From: Aquipseudomonas alcaligenes
GTDB lineage: Bacteria; Pseudomonadota; Gammaproteobacteria; Pseudomonadales; Pseudomonadaceae
DNA length: 64,000 bases
Direction of reading: 5' to 3'
Assembly: GCF_900156545.1 (NCBI RefSeq)
Contig: NZ_FTNW01000003.1
Span: 248,001-312,000, forward strand
The notes under the pieces: model-generated
Told to the model about the DNA's origin: nothing
The model's database searches: none
What the model saw: only the letters and a program-made list of their open reading frames with translations
Shown: positions 1-8,273 of the stretch, piece by piece
Layout: every line of letters starts with the position of its first letter
Numbering within the stretch: the stretch's first letter is position 1
Made by a program: the position numbers and the translations under genes

Positions 1-420
1 GGTCGCGGCTTTGCCGTGGTAGCCGACGAGGTGCGCAACCTGGCCAAGCGCACCCACCAGTCCACCGAGGAGATCGAACAGATGATCGGTCGCCTGCAGA
101 GTGGCGTGGGCGCCACCGTGACCGCCATGAACGGCAGCCACCAGATGGTGGAGAACACCGTCAACCAGTCGGCTCAGGTGCAGCAGGCGCTGGAGAACAT
201 CCTCGGCGCGGTCGGCATGATCGTCGACCAGAACCAGCAGATCGCCGCCGCTGCCGAGCAGCAGACCGCCGTAGCTCACGATATCGACATGAACATCGTC
301 GAGATCAACCAGGCCGGCGAGCGTACCGCCGAAGGCGCGGTGCAGACCGAACAGGCCAGCCGCCAGCTGTCCGACCAGGTCGCGCGGCTCAAGGAGCTGA
401 TCAGCGCGTTCCGCGTCTGA
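1..420 (+). CDS. Methyl-accepting chemotaxis protein, C-terminal fragment (cut by window start)
   Basis: The reading frame is open from base 1, so the 5' part of the gene lies outside the window. The visible 139 residues begin in the highly conserved hairpin tip of the chemoreceptor signalling domain (GRGFAVVADEVRNLA), which contacts CheA and CheW, and continue as the long Ala/Gln/Glu-rich antiparallel coiled coil that ends these cytoplasmic domains (INQAGERTAEG). There is no C-terminal pentapeptide for CheR/CheB docking; the protein ends ISAFRV, common in Pseudomonas receptors. The ligand-binding part is not visible, so the signal sensed cannot be inferred. A strong hairpin follows the stop codon. 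Confidence 0.93.
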   Translation, partial: GRGFAVVADEVRNLAKRTHQSTEEIEQMIGRLQSGVGATVTAMNGSHQMVENTVNQSAQVQQALENILGAVGMIVDQNQQIAAAAEQQTAVAHDIDMNIVEINQAGERTAEGAVQTEQASRQLSDQVARLKELISAFRV

Positions 421-439
421 TCCGTCCTATTTAATGCAC

Positions 440-463
440 AAGGCCCGCCATTTGGCGGGCCTT
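440..463. terminator. Bidirectional hairpin terminator between the chemoreceptor and tatD-like genes
   Basis: A perfect 10-bp stem (AAGGCCCGCC / GGCGGGCCTT) with a 4-nt ATTT loop is followed by a T-rich stretch on the plus strand. The two flanking genes converge on it, so it can stop transcription from both sides. Confidence 0.85.
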
Positions 464-482
464 GTTGTTTCTGGGGGCTACC

Positions 483-1262
483 TCAGCTCCAGCCAAACAG
501 TTCGGCAGCATTGCGACTGCTGATCTCGGCCAGCTCTTCGGGCGTCACTCCGCGCAGTTCGGCCAGTGCCGCGCAGATGTCCGGCAGATGCTCAGGGCTG
601 TTGCGCAGGCCGGGGTACATGGCCGGGGCCATGTCCGGCGCGTCCGTTTCCAGCACGATGGCGTCGGCCGGCAACTGCGCCACCACCTTGCGCAGGCGCA
701 ATGCCTGCGGCCAGGTTGGCGCGCCACCCAGGCCCAGCTTGAAGCCGAGGCGCAGGTACTCGCGGGCCTCCTCGTAACTGCCGGCGAAGGCGTGGATGAT
801 GCCGCCGCGCTTGAGCCGCTGGCGCTTGAGCGTGGCAATGGTGGTGGCGTGGGCGCGTCGTACATGCAGCAGGGCGGGCAGCTCGAACTCCACCGCCAGC
901 CTGAGCTGGGCTTCGAACAGCTCCTGCTGACGCTGGCGGTCGAGCGTCTCGATGAAGTAGTCCAGGCCGAACTCGCCGACCGCGCACAGCCGCGGGTGGC
1001 TGGCCAGGCGCTGCAGCCAGGCGCGCAGTTCGTCCAGATGCTCCGGGCGGTGCTGGTCGAGGTAGACCGGATGCAGGCCGAAGGCGGCGTGCAGGCCGTC
1101 GTGCGCCTGCACCAGGTCCCACAGGCGCTGCCAGTTGGCCTGGTACACGCCGAGCACCACCAGGTTTTCCACACCCAGCCCACGGCTGCGCTGCAGTAGC
1201 TCGGCGCGATCAGCGTCGAACTCGGGAAAGTCGAGGTGGGTGTGTGTGTCGATCAGGCGCAT
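483..1262 (-). CDS. TatD family metal-dependent hydrolase
   Basis: A 259-residue TIM-barrel amidohydrolase of the TatD family, whose characterised members are magnesium-dependent 3'-5' DNases or deoxyribonucleases acting in the cytoplasm. The metal ligands are in place: H7 and H9 in DTHTHLD, E97 in GEFGLD, H133 in LLHVRRAH, H157 in IIHAFAG and D207 in LETDAPD. The length fits the family. It is the last gene of a leftward run, about 90 bp downstream of the LuxR-type response regulator, and converges on the chemoreceptor gene. Nothing ties it functionally to the amide genes. Which TatD paralogue this is (TatD, YcfH or YjjV type) cannot be settled from the sequence alone. Confidence 0.9.
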   Translation of the reverse strand: MRLIDTHTHLDFPEFDADRAELLQRSRGLGVENLVVLGVYQANWQRLWDLVQAHDGLHAAFGLHPVYLDQHRPEHLDELRAWLQRLASHPRLCAVGEFGLDYFIETLDRQRQQELFEAQLRLAVEFELPALLHVRRAHATTIATLKRQRLKRGGIIHAFAGSYEEAREYLRLGFKLGLGGAPTWPQALRLRKVVAQLPADAIVLETDAPDMAPAMYPGLRNSPEHLPDICAALAELRGVTPEELAEISSRNAAELFGWS

Positions 1263-1353
1263 GGGCGCAGCATCGGCGATTTGCCGGCCCTGCGCCAGCC
1301 CTGGAGAGGCGCCTGTTCCGCAGTCGGGCGCCGGCTTGCGGGCCGCAAAGTTG

Positions 1354-2028
1354 TCAGGCGCGTTCGGCCATGGCCGCCAGGGCCACCGAGGTGGCGGCGG
1401 TGCGGGTTTCCACGCCGAGCTTCACGTAGACGTGCTCCAGGTGCTTGTTCACCGTGCGTGGCGACAGGCCGAGGATGTCGCCGATGTCGCGGTTGGTCTT
1501 GCCGCAGGCGACCCAGCGCAGCACCTCGACCTCGCGTTCGGTGAGCTGGAAGCGCGCCGAGAGGGTGGCCTGGGCCGGGGCGTCGTTGAGAGTTGGCGCG
1601 GCGGCCGGGGTCTGCCGCGCGGCCTGGATCAGGCGCGCGGTGCGCAGGTGCGCGCCGACCCGCGCCAGCACCTCGTCGGTCTGGATCGGCTTGGTCACGT
1701 AGTCGCTGCCGCCAGCGGCGAAGCCTTCCACCACGTGCTCGCTGTCGGTCAGCGCGGTCATGAACAGCACCGGAATATCGGCGCTTTCCGGCGCGGCCTT
1801 GATCCGCCGGCAGGTCTCGAAACCGTCAAGGCCGGGCATCATCGCATCGAGCAGGATCAGGTCGGGACGCCGGCGCTGGATGCGGTTCAGCGCGCTCTGC
1901 CCGTCCAGTGCCACCAGCACCATGTAGCCCTGAGCGTCGAGGGCGTCGGAGAGCAGGGCGAGGTTGTCCGGTGTGTCGTCGACGATCAGCACGGTGCCGC
2001 GCTCAGCAAGCGGCGTGGCTGCAGTCAT
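1354..2028 (-). CDS. LuxR/NarL-type response regulator, likely regulator of the amide genes
   Basis: A 224-residue two-domain regulator. The receiver domain (about 10-125) has the acidic pair D17/D18, phospho-acceptor D61 in LLDAMMPG, switch T91 and K113. The C-terminal LuxR helix-turn-helix (about 155-220) contains LTEREVEVLRWVACGKTNRD and SPRTVNKHLEHVYVKLGV. The ATG at 2028 has the Shine-Dalgarno GGAGG just upstream, located inside the end of the hybrid kinase gene; the two genes overlap by 26 bp, so they are very likely cotranscribed and translationally coupled. This makes it the probable output partner of that kinase. Its target is inferred to be the divergent amide transporter and fmdA promoters, which share a palindrome-like motif. 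Confidence 0.93.
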   Translation of the reverse strand: MTAATPLAERGTVLIVDDTPDNLALLSDALDAQGYMVLVALDGQSALNRIQRRRPDLILLDAMMPGLDGFETCRRIKAAPESADIPVLFMTALTDSEHVVEGFAAGGSDYVTKPIQTDEVLARVGAHLRTARLIQAARQTPAAAPTLNDAPAQATLSARFQLTEREVEVLRWVACGKTNRDIGDILGLSPRTVNKHLEHVYVKLGVETRTAATSVALAAMAERA

Positions 2029-5000
2029 GTTCGGCCTCCTTGAGTTGATGGTTCAGTTCGTCCAGACGAAAGCCCTTGGCCAGAGCCCGCAGGCGTTGGG
2101 TGAAGGGGGCGCAGGCCGGGCTCTGACGTTCGATGGCGTCGAGCTTGTCCTGGATGCCGCGCATGTAGCCGAGCGCCGCCAGTTCGCGCAGCTCGGCCAG
2201 TTCGGCGGTGCTCGGCCAGGCCTCGGCCTGAGGGGCTGGCGCCGCGCTTTCGAAGGCGCGGTGCAGCCACTGCAGGCCGAGCTGCTGCTGGATGCGTTCG
2301 AGCAACGCGGGGGTATGTACCGGCTTGGCCAGGTAGTCGTTGCAGTAAGCAGCGATGCTGCGCTCGCGGTCGTCGGCGAAGGCGTTGGCCGAGATCACGA
2401 TGATCGGCGCTTGGCAGGCCGCGTTGCGGCGGATCAGGCGGCTGGCCTCGAAACCATCCATCTGCGGCATCGACAGGTCCATCAGGATCAGGTCGGGGCG
2501 CAGCAGCGCGGCCTGGCGGATGGCCTCCTGGCCGCTGGCCGCCTGTTCCACGCGAAAGCCCAGTGGCTCCAGCATGCCCGTCAGCACACGACGGTGCTCC
2601 AGGTGGTCGTCCACCACCAGGATCAGCCGTCGTGGGCCCTCGTAGCCGATGATGTCGTGGGCCACGTGCACCACCGCCTGCGGCACGCGCACCTCGGAGA
2701 GGAACAGGCGCACCTGGAAGCGCGTGCCCTTGCCCGGTTCGCTGTGCACCGACAGCTCGCCGCCCATCAGCGCGGTGAGCATACGGGTGATGGTCAGGCC
2801 GAGGCCGACGCCGTTGTCCTGGCGCATCAGGTCGCCGCGCTCGAAGGGCTGGAAGATGCGTTCGATCTGCTGCGGATCGATGCCGATGCCGGTGTCGACG
2901 ATCTCGAAGCTGGCGGTCTCGCGCAGGTAGCTGACGCGCAGGCGCACCTCGCCCTGCTCGGTGAAGCGCACGGCGTTGCCCAGCAGGTTGATCAGGATCT
3001 GCCGCACGCGTTTCTCGTCGCCGCGTACCACGGCCGGGATGCGTCCGGCCGTCTCCAGGCGAAAGGCCAGGCCCTTCTCGGCCGCCTGCGGGGCGAACAT
3101 GCGCTCGAGCTGGTGGATGAACTCGGGGAAGGGGATTTCCGACAGCTCCAGGTGCAGCTTGCCGGCTTCGATCTTGGCCACGTCGAGCAGGCCGTCGATC
3201 AGCGACAGCAGATGCGAGCCACTGCGGTAGATGGTGGCCAGTGCGTCCTGCTGGCGTTCGCTCAGCGCATCGTCGCGCTGCAGGATCTGTGTGTAGCCGA
3301 GGATGCTGTTGAGCGGCGTGCGCAGCTCGTGGGACAGGCCGGTGACGTAGCGGCTCTTCGCCGCATTGGCGTTCTCGGCCTGCACCTTGGCTTTCTGCAG
3401 CGCTTCGTCGGTCTTGCCGTGGGCCTCGATCTCCTGCATCAGCAGCAGGGTCTGGCGGTCCGATTCCTGTTGTGCCACCTGGCGGCTCTCGCGGGTCAGG
3501 ACGATCCACCAGGCGAGCATGCCGGCGAACAGCGAGAGCGTCAGGAAGGCCTTGAGGAAGGCCTGGTACAGCGTCTGCTGCACCTCCGGCGAGTGTGGCA
3601 CCAGGCCGTGCGAGACCTGGCTGTAGATCAGCGCCAGGGCACCGAACAGCATCAACACCAGCAGGCTGAGAAAGCCCAGGTACTGCGCCAGGCGGCTGTG
3701 CAGGCGCGGAATGCTGGCCCAGGGCAGCAGCCAGTGCAGTAGCGCGTCGACCTGCTGGCTCAGGCGCCCGTGCGGCTTGCAGGCATCGCCGCAGCGCGCA
3801 TCCAGCGAGCAGCACAGCGAGCAGATCGGCGTGCTGTAGGCCGGGCAAAAGGCCATGTCCTCGCTCTCGAAACTGTTGTTGCACAGGCCGCAGCGGCCGG
3901 CGTGCTGCGCGTGCGGCGGGTGGATCAGGGTCGCCGTGCTGGTGCGCGCGATGTAGTAGCGCCCGCCGGTGTACCAGGCCAGCAGCGGTGCGCAGAGGAA
4001 GGCCGAGAACAGCGCCACCAGCGGCGAGGCGGCCTGGGGCAGGGCGCCGAACAGGCCGAAGTGGGCCAGCACCGAGAGCAGCGAGGCGATCAGCATGGCG
4101 CCGACGCCGACCGGGTTGATGTCGTACAGGTGCGCACGCTTGAACTCGATGTAGCGCGGCGACAGGCCCAGCGGCTTGTTGATCACCAGGTCCGCCACCA
4201 GCGCGCCGATCCAGGCGATGGCGATGTTGGCGTAGAGGCCGAGCACCTCCTCGATCGCCTCGAACACACCCAGCTCCATCAGCATCAGGGCGATGGCCAC
4301 GTTGAACACCAGCCACACCACGCGCCCCGGATGGCTGTGGGTGACGCGGGCGAAGAAGTTGGACCAGGCCAGCGAGCCGGCGTAGGCGTTGGTCAGGTTG
4401 ATCTTCACCTGACTGACGATCACGAACAGCACCATTGCGGCCAGGGCGAACTCGGGGCTGGCGAACACATAGCCGAAGGCCACGAGGTACATCTGCGTTG
4501 GCTCGGCGGCACGCTCCATGGGAATCTCGTGCTGCAGGGCGAGGAAGGCGAGGAAGGCGCCGGCGAGCATCTTCAGCGCGCCGGGGATGATCCAGCCGGG
4601 CCCGGCCATGAGCAGCGCGGCCCACCAGCGTTTGCGGTTGTGCGCGGTCTTCTCCGGCAGGAAGCGCAGGTAGTCGACCTGCTCGCCGATCTGCGTGACC
4701 AGCGCCAGGGCCACGGTGCAGGCGGCGCCGAAGTGCAGCAGGTTGAAGCTGCCGGCCTCGCCCTCGCGCCCGGCGAAGCTGGTCCAGTCGCTCAGCGCTT
4801 CGGGATTCTTGGCGATGACGAACACATAGGGCAGCAGCAGGAGGAAGATCCACAGCGGCTGGCTCCAGGTCTGCAGGCGGTTGATCAGGGTGATGCCGTA
4901 GGCCACCAGGGGAATGATGATCACCGAACAGATGACGTAGGCCAGCGCCAGCGGGATGTCGAAGTACAGCTCTAGCGCCAGGGCCATGATCGCCGCTTCG

Positions 5001-5425
5001 AGGGCGAAGAACAGGAAGGTGAAACTGGCGTAGATCAGCGAGGTGATGGTCGAGCCGATGTAGCCGAAGCCGGCGCCGCGGGTCAGCAGGTCCATGTCCA
5101 CGCCGTAGCGCGCCGCGTAGTAGCTGATCGGCAGGCCGGTGAGGAAGATCACCAGGCTCACCGCGAGGATCGCCCACAGGGTGTTGGTGAAACCGTAGGA
5201 CAGCGCCAGTGCGCCGCCGATGGCCTCCAGGGCGAGAAACGACACGGCGCCGAGGGCGGTGTTGGCGATGCGCAGCTCCGACCACTTGCGGAACGCCCGC
5301 GGCGTGAAGCGCAGGGCGTAGTCCTCCAGGGTCTCGTCGGCGACCCAGCTGTTGTAGTCGCGGCGAATCTTGACGATGCGCTGGGTTCCGGTGGGTTGCA
5401 CGGTTCGCTTCCTGATCGATGTCAT
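2003..5425 (-). CDS. Hybrid histidine kinase with N-terminal NCS1 (cytosine/purine permease-like) transporter domain and Cys-rich linker
   Basis: A 1140-residue membrane protein. Residues 50-490 read as an NCS1-family permease (nucleobase:cation symporter-1), with about 12 hydrophobic segments and the charged loop GEQVDYLRFLPEKTAHNRKR near 248. Residues 512-549 form a cysteine cluster (CGLC, FCP, CSLCC, CGDAC; eight Cys), possibly a metal site. Two more membrane segments follow at about 582-602 and 625-643. The kinase core has H699 (SHELRTPLNS), an N-box near 813-817 and DTGIGI/GLGLT G-boxes. A receiver domain (935-1050) has D983 and K1034, and a helical tail without an obvious HPt histidine ends the protein. 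The architecture parallels CbrA, where a sodium:solute symporter domain is fused to a kinase. The start at 5425 is chosen because the permease begins soon after it; an in-frame upstream extension to 5563 looks non-coding. Sensing of urea, amides or nucleobases is inferred from the neighbours. Confidence 0.9.
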   Translation of the reverse strand: MTSIRKRTVQPTGTQRIVKIRRDYNSWVADETLEDYALRFTPRAFRKWSELRIANTALGAVSFLALEAIGGALALSYGFTNTLWAILAVSLVIFLTGLPISYYAARYGVDMDLLTRGAGFGYIGSTITSLIYASFTFLFFALEAAIMALALELYFDIPLALAYVICSVIIIPLVAYGITLINRLQTWSQPLWIFLLLLPYVFVIAKNPEALSDWTSFAGREGEAGSFNLLHFGAACTVALALVTQIGEQVDYLRFLPEKTAHNRKRWWAALLMAGPGWIIPGALKMLAGAFLAFLALQHEIPMERAAEPTQMYLVAFGYVFASPEFALAAMVLFVIVSQVKINLTNAYAGSLAWSNFFARVTHSHPGRVVWLVFNVAIALMLMELGVFEAIEEVLGLYANIAIAWIGALVADLVINKPLGLSPRYIEFKRAHLYDINPVGVGAMLIASLLSVLAHFGLFGALPQAASPLVALFSAFLCAPLLAWYTGGRYYIARTSTATLIHPPHAQHAGRCGLCNNSFESEDMAFCPAYSTPICSLCCSLDARCGDACKPHGRLSQQVDALLHWLLPWASIPRLHSRLAQYLGFLSLLVLMLFGALALIYSQVSHGLVPHSPEVQQTLYQAFLKAFLTLSLFAGMLAWWIVLTRESRQVAQQESDRQTLLLMQEIEAHGKTDEALQKAKVQAENANAAKSRYVTGLSHELRTPLNSILGYTQILQRDDALSERQQDALATIYRSGSHLLSLIDGLLDVAKIEAGKLHLELSEIPFPEFIHQLERMFAPQAAEKGLAFRLETAGRIPAVVRGDEKRVRQILINLLGNAVRFTEQGEVRLRVSYLRETASFEIVDTGIGIDPQQIERIFQPFERGDLMRQDNGVGLGLTITRMLTALMGGELSVHSEPGKGTRFQVRLFLSEVRVPQAVVHVAHDIIGYEGPRRLILVVDDHLEHRRVLTGMLEPLGFRVEQAASGQEAIRQAALLRPDLILMDLSMPQMDGFEASRLIRRNAACQAPIIVISANAFADDRERSIAAYCNDYLAKPVHTPALLERIQQQLGLQWLHRAFESAAPAPQAEAWPSTAELAELRELAALGYMRGIQDKLDAIERQSPACAPFTQRLRALAKGFRLDELNHQLKEAEHDCSHAAC

Positions 5426-5648
5426 GGTTGATCGCGCCGTCCCTGCGCCGAGATGTCTGTCGCGTATGCCCCGTATACAAGGGCTCCCCAGCCGCTCGGG
5501 GCGCGTCGACCTGAGTCGCCGCGAACCCCGGTAACGGCGTGGCTGCAACATCCATGCCCCCAACGGCGGCCCTTGCGCGCGGGCGCCCGGACTTCTGTCT
5601 GGCTTCCTGCTGGCGTCCGAGAGTGCACCAGAGTGGTGCCGTGGCGCT

Positions 5649-5690
5649 GTACGTCAGATGACGTATGCGCTTACGTCATGCTGCGTATAC
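5649..5690. promoter_or_regulatory. Inverted-repeat cluster in the kinase/transporter divergent region, candidate response-regulator site
   Basis: The 359-bp region between the divergent kinase (start 5425) and substrate-binding protein (start 5785) genes contains TACGTCA-GA-TGACGTA (5650-5665), a perfect 7-bp inverted repeat, then an imperfect TACGTCA-TGC-TGCGTA (5672-5687). The complement of 5657-5670 reads GCGCATACGTCATC, found again upstream of fmdA. A looser CGTATGCCCCGTATAC sequence lies near 5463-5478. Identical motifs before two amide operons beside a LuxR-type regulator gene make this the best candidate operator. Binding is inferred. I see no clear sigma70 -35/-10 pair. Confidence 0.55.
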
Positions 5691-5784
5691 CCCGGCGCGG
5701 AGGGCGCCCGCATTCTTGCGGCGAACCCGGAGCAGACCTGCGCAGACAGGCCGGCGACGATCCCACCGCACGAGGAGCACGACG

Positions 5785-7017
5785 ATGGATGCACAACCGA
5801 CCCGACTTCTACCCCGCCGGCTGGCGCTGGGCGCCGCCGCGCTCTCGCTGCTGGCCGCCAGCCTGTTCAGCCATGTGGCCAATGCCGAGGTGAACACCAC
5901 CGGCCTGGCCGTGACCGACACCGAAGTGATCGTTGGCCAACTGCACTCGGCCACCGGCACCATGGCCATCTCCGAAACCGGCTCGATCCAGGCCGAGCGC
6001 CTGGCCATCGAGCAGATCAACGCCTCCGGCGGCATCCTCGGCCGGCAGATCAAGGTGATCCAGGAGGACGGCGCCTCCGACTGGCCGACCTTCGCCGAGA
6101 AGGCCAAGAAACTGCTGGTCGGTGACAAGGTCGCCGCCGTGTTCGGCTGCTGGACTTCGGCTTCGCGCAAGGCGGTGCTGCCGGTATTCGAGAAGGAAAA
6201 CGGCCTGCTCTACTACCCGACCTTCTACGAGGGGCTGGAGCAGTCGAAGAACGTCATCTACACCGGCCAGGAGGCGACCCAGCAGATCCTCGCGGGCCTC
6301 GACTGGATCGCCAAGGAGAAGGGCGCCAAGACCTTCTACCTGATCGGCTCGGACTACATCTGGCCGCGTACCTCGATGAAGATCGCGCGCAAGCACATCG
6401 AGAACGTGCTCGGTGGCAAGGTGGTGGGCGAGGAGTACTACCCGCTGGGCAACACCCAGTTCGGCTCGCTGATCAACAAGGTCAAGCTGAAGAAGCCCGA
6501 CGTGGTGTTCACCGCCGTGGTTGGCGGTTCCAACGTCGCCTTCTACAAGCAGATGAAGGCCGCCGGCGTCACCGCCGCCAAGCAGAACCTGTTGACCCTG
6601 TCGGTCACCGAGGATGAGCTGCTCGGCATCGGCGGCGAGAACATGGAAGGTTTCTACGCCTCCATGAAGTACTTCCAGAGCCTGGACAACCCGAACAACA
6701 AAGCCTTCGTTGAGGCCTTCAAGGCCAAGTACGGCCAGGACGCGGTCATCGGTGACGTGACTCAGGCCGCCTACCTCGGCCCGTGGCTGTGGAAGGCCGC
6801 GGTCGAGAAAGCCGGCAGCTTCGATGTCGACAAGGTCGCCGCCGCCTCGCCGGGCATCGAGCTGACCACCGCGCCGGAAGGCTACGTGAAGGTCCACGAC
6901 AACCATCACCTGTGGAGCAAGACCCGCATCGGCCAGGTGCAGAAGGACGGTCAGTTCAAGGTGGTCTACGAGTCCGACCTGATCGAGCCGAACCCCTTCC
7001 CGAAAGGCTACCAGTAA
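5785..7017 (+). CDS. ABC transporter substrate-binding protein for urea or short-chain amides (UrtA/FmdD type)
   Basis: A 410-residue periplasmic binding protein of the branched-chain amino acid/amide class. The start at 5785 follows GAGGAG and opens with a signal peptide (basic RLLPRRLALG, hydrophobic core, cleavage after HVANA). The mature part has the UrtA-like opening TEVIVGQLHSATGTMAISET and FGCWTSASRKAVLPVFE, typical of urea/amide binders rather than LivJ. It is the first gene of a transporter set completed by two permeases and two ATPases downstream. Because formamidase, FmdB and amidase genes follow, short-chain amides such as formamide or acetamide are as likely as urea; I recall a Methylophilus amide transporter (FmdDEF) with similar context. 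Confidence 0.9.
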   Translation: MDAQPTRLLPRRLALGAAALSLLAASLFSHVANAEVNTTGLAVTDTEVIVGQLHSATGTMAISETGSIQAERLAIEQINASGGILGRQIKVIQEDGASDWPTFAEKAKKLLVGDKVAAVFGCWTSASRKAVLPVFEKENGLLYYPTFYEGLEQSKNVIYTGQEATQQILAGLDWIAKEKGAKTFYLIGSDYIWPRTSMKIARKHIENVLGGKVVGEEYYPLGNTQFGSLINKVKLKKPDVVFTAVVGGSNVAFYKQMKAAGVTAAKQNLLTLSVTEDELLGIGGENMEGFYASMKYFQSLDNPNNKAFVEAFKAKYGQDAVIGDVTQAAYLGPWLWKAAVEKAGSFDVDKVAAASPGIELTTAPEGYVKVHDNHHLWSKTRIGQVQKDGQFKVVYESDLIEPNPFPKGYQ

Positions 7018-7042
7018 GCCCGTGATGGGGTGAGGCGCCAGG

Positions 7043-7176
7043 TCCCTCACCCTAGCCCTCTCCCAGTGGGAGAGGGGACTGGGGCGGTGTCGCCGGTTTG
7101 CGCGGTGCCCTCCAGCCGACTCCGTATAACCCCCTCTCCCGTTGGGAGAGGGTAGGGCGACCCGCGTAGGGTGAGG
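7043..7176. repeat. Pair of REP-like palindromes between transporter genes 1 and 2
   Basis: Two copies of CCCTCTCCC-(3 nt)-GGGAGAGGG, at 7056-7076 and 7132-7152, lie in opposite flanking context: CCCTCACCCTAG precedes the first and TAGGGCGA...TAGGGTGAGGG follows the second. The pair forms a mosaic element of the BIME kind. Transcribed, it makes stable hairpins that could protect the upstream mRNA and lower downstream expression. Confidence 0.85.
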
Positions 7177-7219
7177 GCTGAACCGCCCTTGCCATTCTTC
7201 CCGCCAGAGGACCATCAAC

Positions 7220-8137
7220 ATGGAATGGCTATCGGAATTTGGTGCCATCGCGGCCATGCAGGGCTTCAACGGCTTGTCCGTGTTCTGCGTGCTGCTGCTG
7301 ATGGCCCTGGGGCTGGCGATCATCTTCGGCCAGATGGGTGTGATCAACATGGCCCATGGTGAATTCCTCACCATCGGTGCCTACACCACCTTCGTGGTGT
7401 CCTCGCTCACCGAGCAGTACGCCCCGGCCTTCGGGCCCTACTACTTCTTCTTCGCCATCGCCCTGTCCTTCGTCATCGCCGGCGCCATCGGCTGGCTGGT
7501 GGAGTGGGCGATGATCAGCAAGCTCTACCACCGGCCGCTGGATACCCTGCTGGCCACCTGGGGCCTGTCGCTGGTGATGCAGCAGGCGTTCCGCTCGATC
7601 TTCGGCGCGCGCGAAGTCAGCGCCACCCTGCCGGAGTGGCTGATGGGCTCGTGGAACCCCACCGAGGCCATCGACATCCCGCGCAACGGCCTGTTCGTGA
7701 TGGGTCTGACCATCCTCCTCACTGCCACCATCTTCCTGATGTTGTACCGCTCGCGCTGGGGCCTGCAGGTGCGCGCCACCATGCAGAACCGGGTGATGAG
7801 CCGTGCCGTGGGCATCAACACCAAGCGCGTCGACCGCATGACCTTCGCCCTCGGCTGCGGCGTGGCCGGCGTGGCCGGCGCGGCCTTCACCACCATCGGC
7901 TCCACCGGCCCGACGGCAGGTTCGCTGTACATCGTCGACACCTTCCTGGTGGTGGTCTTCGGTGGCGCGGCCAGCCTGTTCGGCACCATCGCCTCGGCGT
8001 TCACCATCGCCCAGGCGCAGTCGATCATGGAGTTCTTCATGAGCGGCTCGATGGCCAAGGTGCTGACCCTGTCGGCGGTGATCCTGATTTTGATGATGCG
8101 CCCGCAGGGGCTGTTCTCGATCAAGGTGCGCAAATGA
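7220..8137 (+). CDS. Amide/urea ABC transporter permease, LivH/UrtB type
   Basis: A 305-residue inner-membrane permease with about eight hydrophobic segments. The motif GQMGVINMAHGEFLTIGAYT near residue 35 and RAVGINTKRVDRMTFALGCG in the cytoplasmic loop are the hallmarks of the LivH/UrtB branch. UrtB proteins often carry a long N-terminal extension; this one lacks it and has plain LivH length. The ATG follows a purine-rich GAGGACC. It pairs with the LivM/UrtC-type permease downstream to form the membrane channel. The 202-bp gap from the binding-protein gene is filled by REP palindromes, but the genes still look like one operon. Confidence 0.92.
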   Translation: MEWLSEFGAIAAMQGFNGLSVFCVLLLMALGLAIIFGQMGVINMAHGEFLTIGAYTTFVVSSLTEQYAPAFGPYYFFFAIALSFVIAGAIGWLVEWAMISKLYHRPLDTLLATWGLSLVMQQAFRSIFGAREVSATLPEWLMGSWNPTEAIDIPRNGLFVMGLTILLTATIFLMLYRSRWGLQVRATMQNRVMSRAVGINTKRVDRMTFALGCGVAGVAGAAFTTIGSTGPTAGSLYIVDTFLVVVFGGAASLFGTIASAFTIAQAQSIMEFFMSGSMAKVLTLSAVILILMMRPQGLFSIKVRK

Positions 8138-8152
8138 TGGCGGTGTTTTTCT

Positions 8153-8248
8153 CCCCTCTCCCGCTGGCGGGAGAGGGGCAGGGGGAGAGGGTGGGGACAC
8201 CTTCGGTATCGCCCCTCTCCCCAGCCCTCTCCCATGAATGGGAGAGGG
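8153..8248. repeat. Pair of REP-like palindromes between transporter genes 2 and 3
   Basis: Two hairpins of the same family lie here: CCCCTCTCCCGC-TG-GCGGGAGAGGGG around 8153-8178 and CCCTCTCCCAT-GA-ATGGGAGAGGG at 8225-8248, separated by GGGGGAGAGGGTGGGG. They occupy nearly the whole intergenic region. Confidence 0.85.
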
Positions 8249-8273
8249 GGTGAATCAGCATGAGGAATCCACG

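Noticed and set aside
1964..4975. Long plus-strand open frames of 592 and 401 residues opposite the hybrid kinase gene
   Set aside because: They are mirror frames of a GC-rich gene: no domain pattern, very high Gln/Val/Ala and no ribosome-binding site. The minus strand gives a full kinase.
5425..5563. A 46-residue N-terminal extension of the hybrid kinase
   Set aside because: It is Arg/Gly-rich, has no ribosome-binding site and no membrane segment, and would push the permease domain out of its usual frame length.
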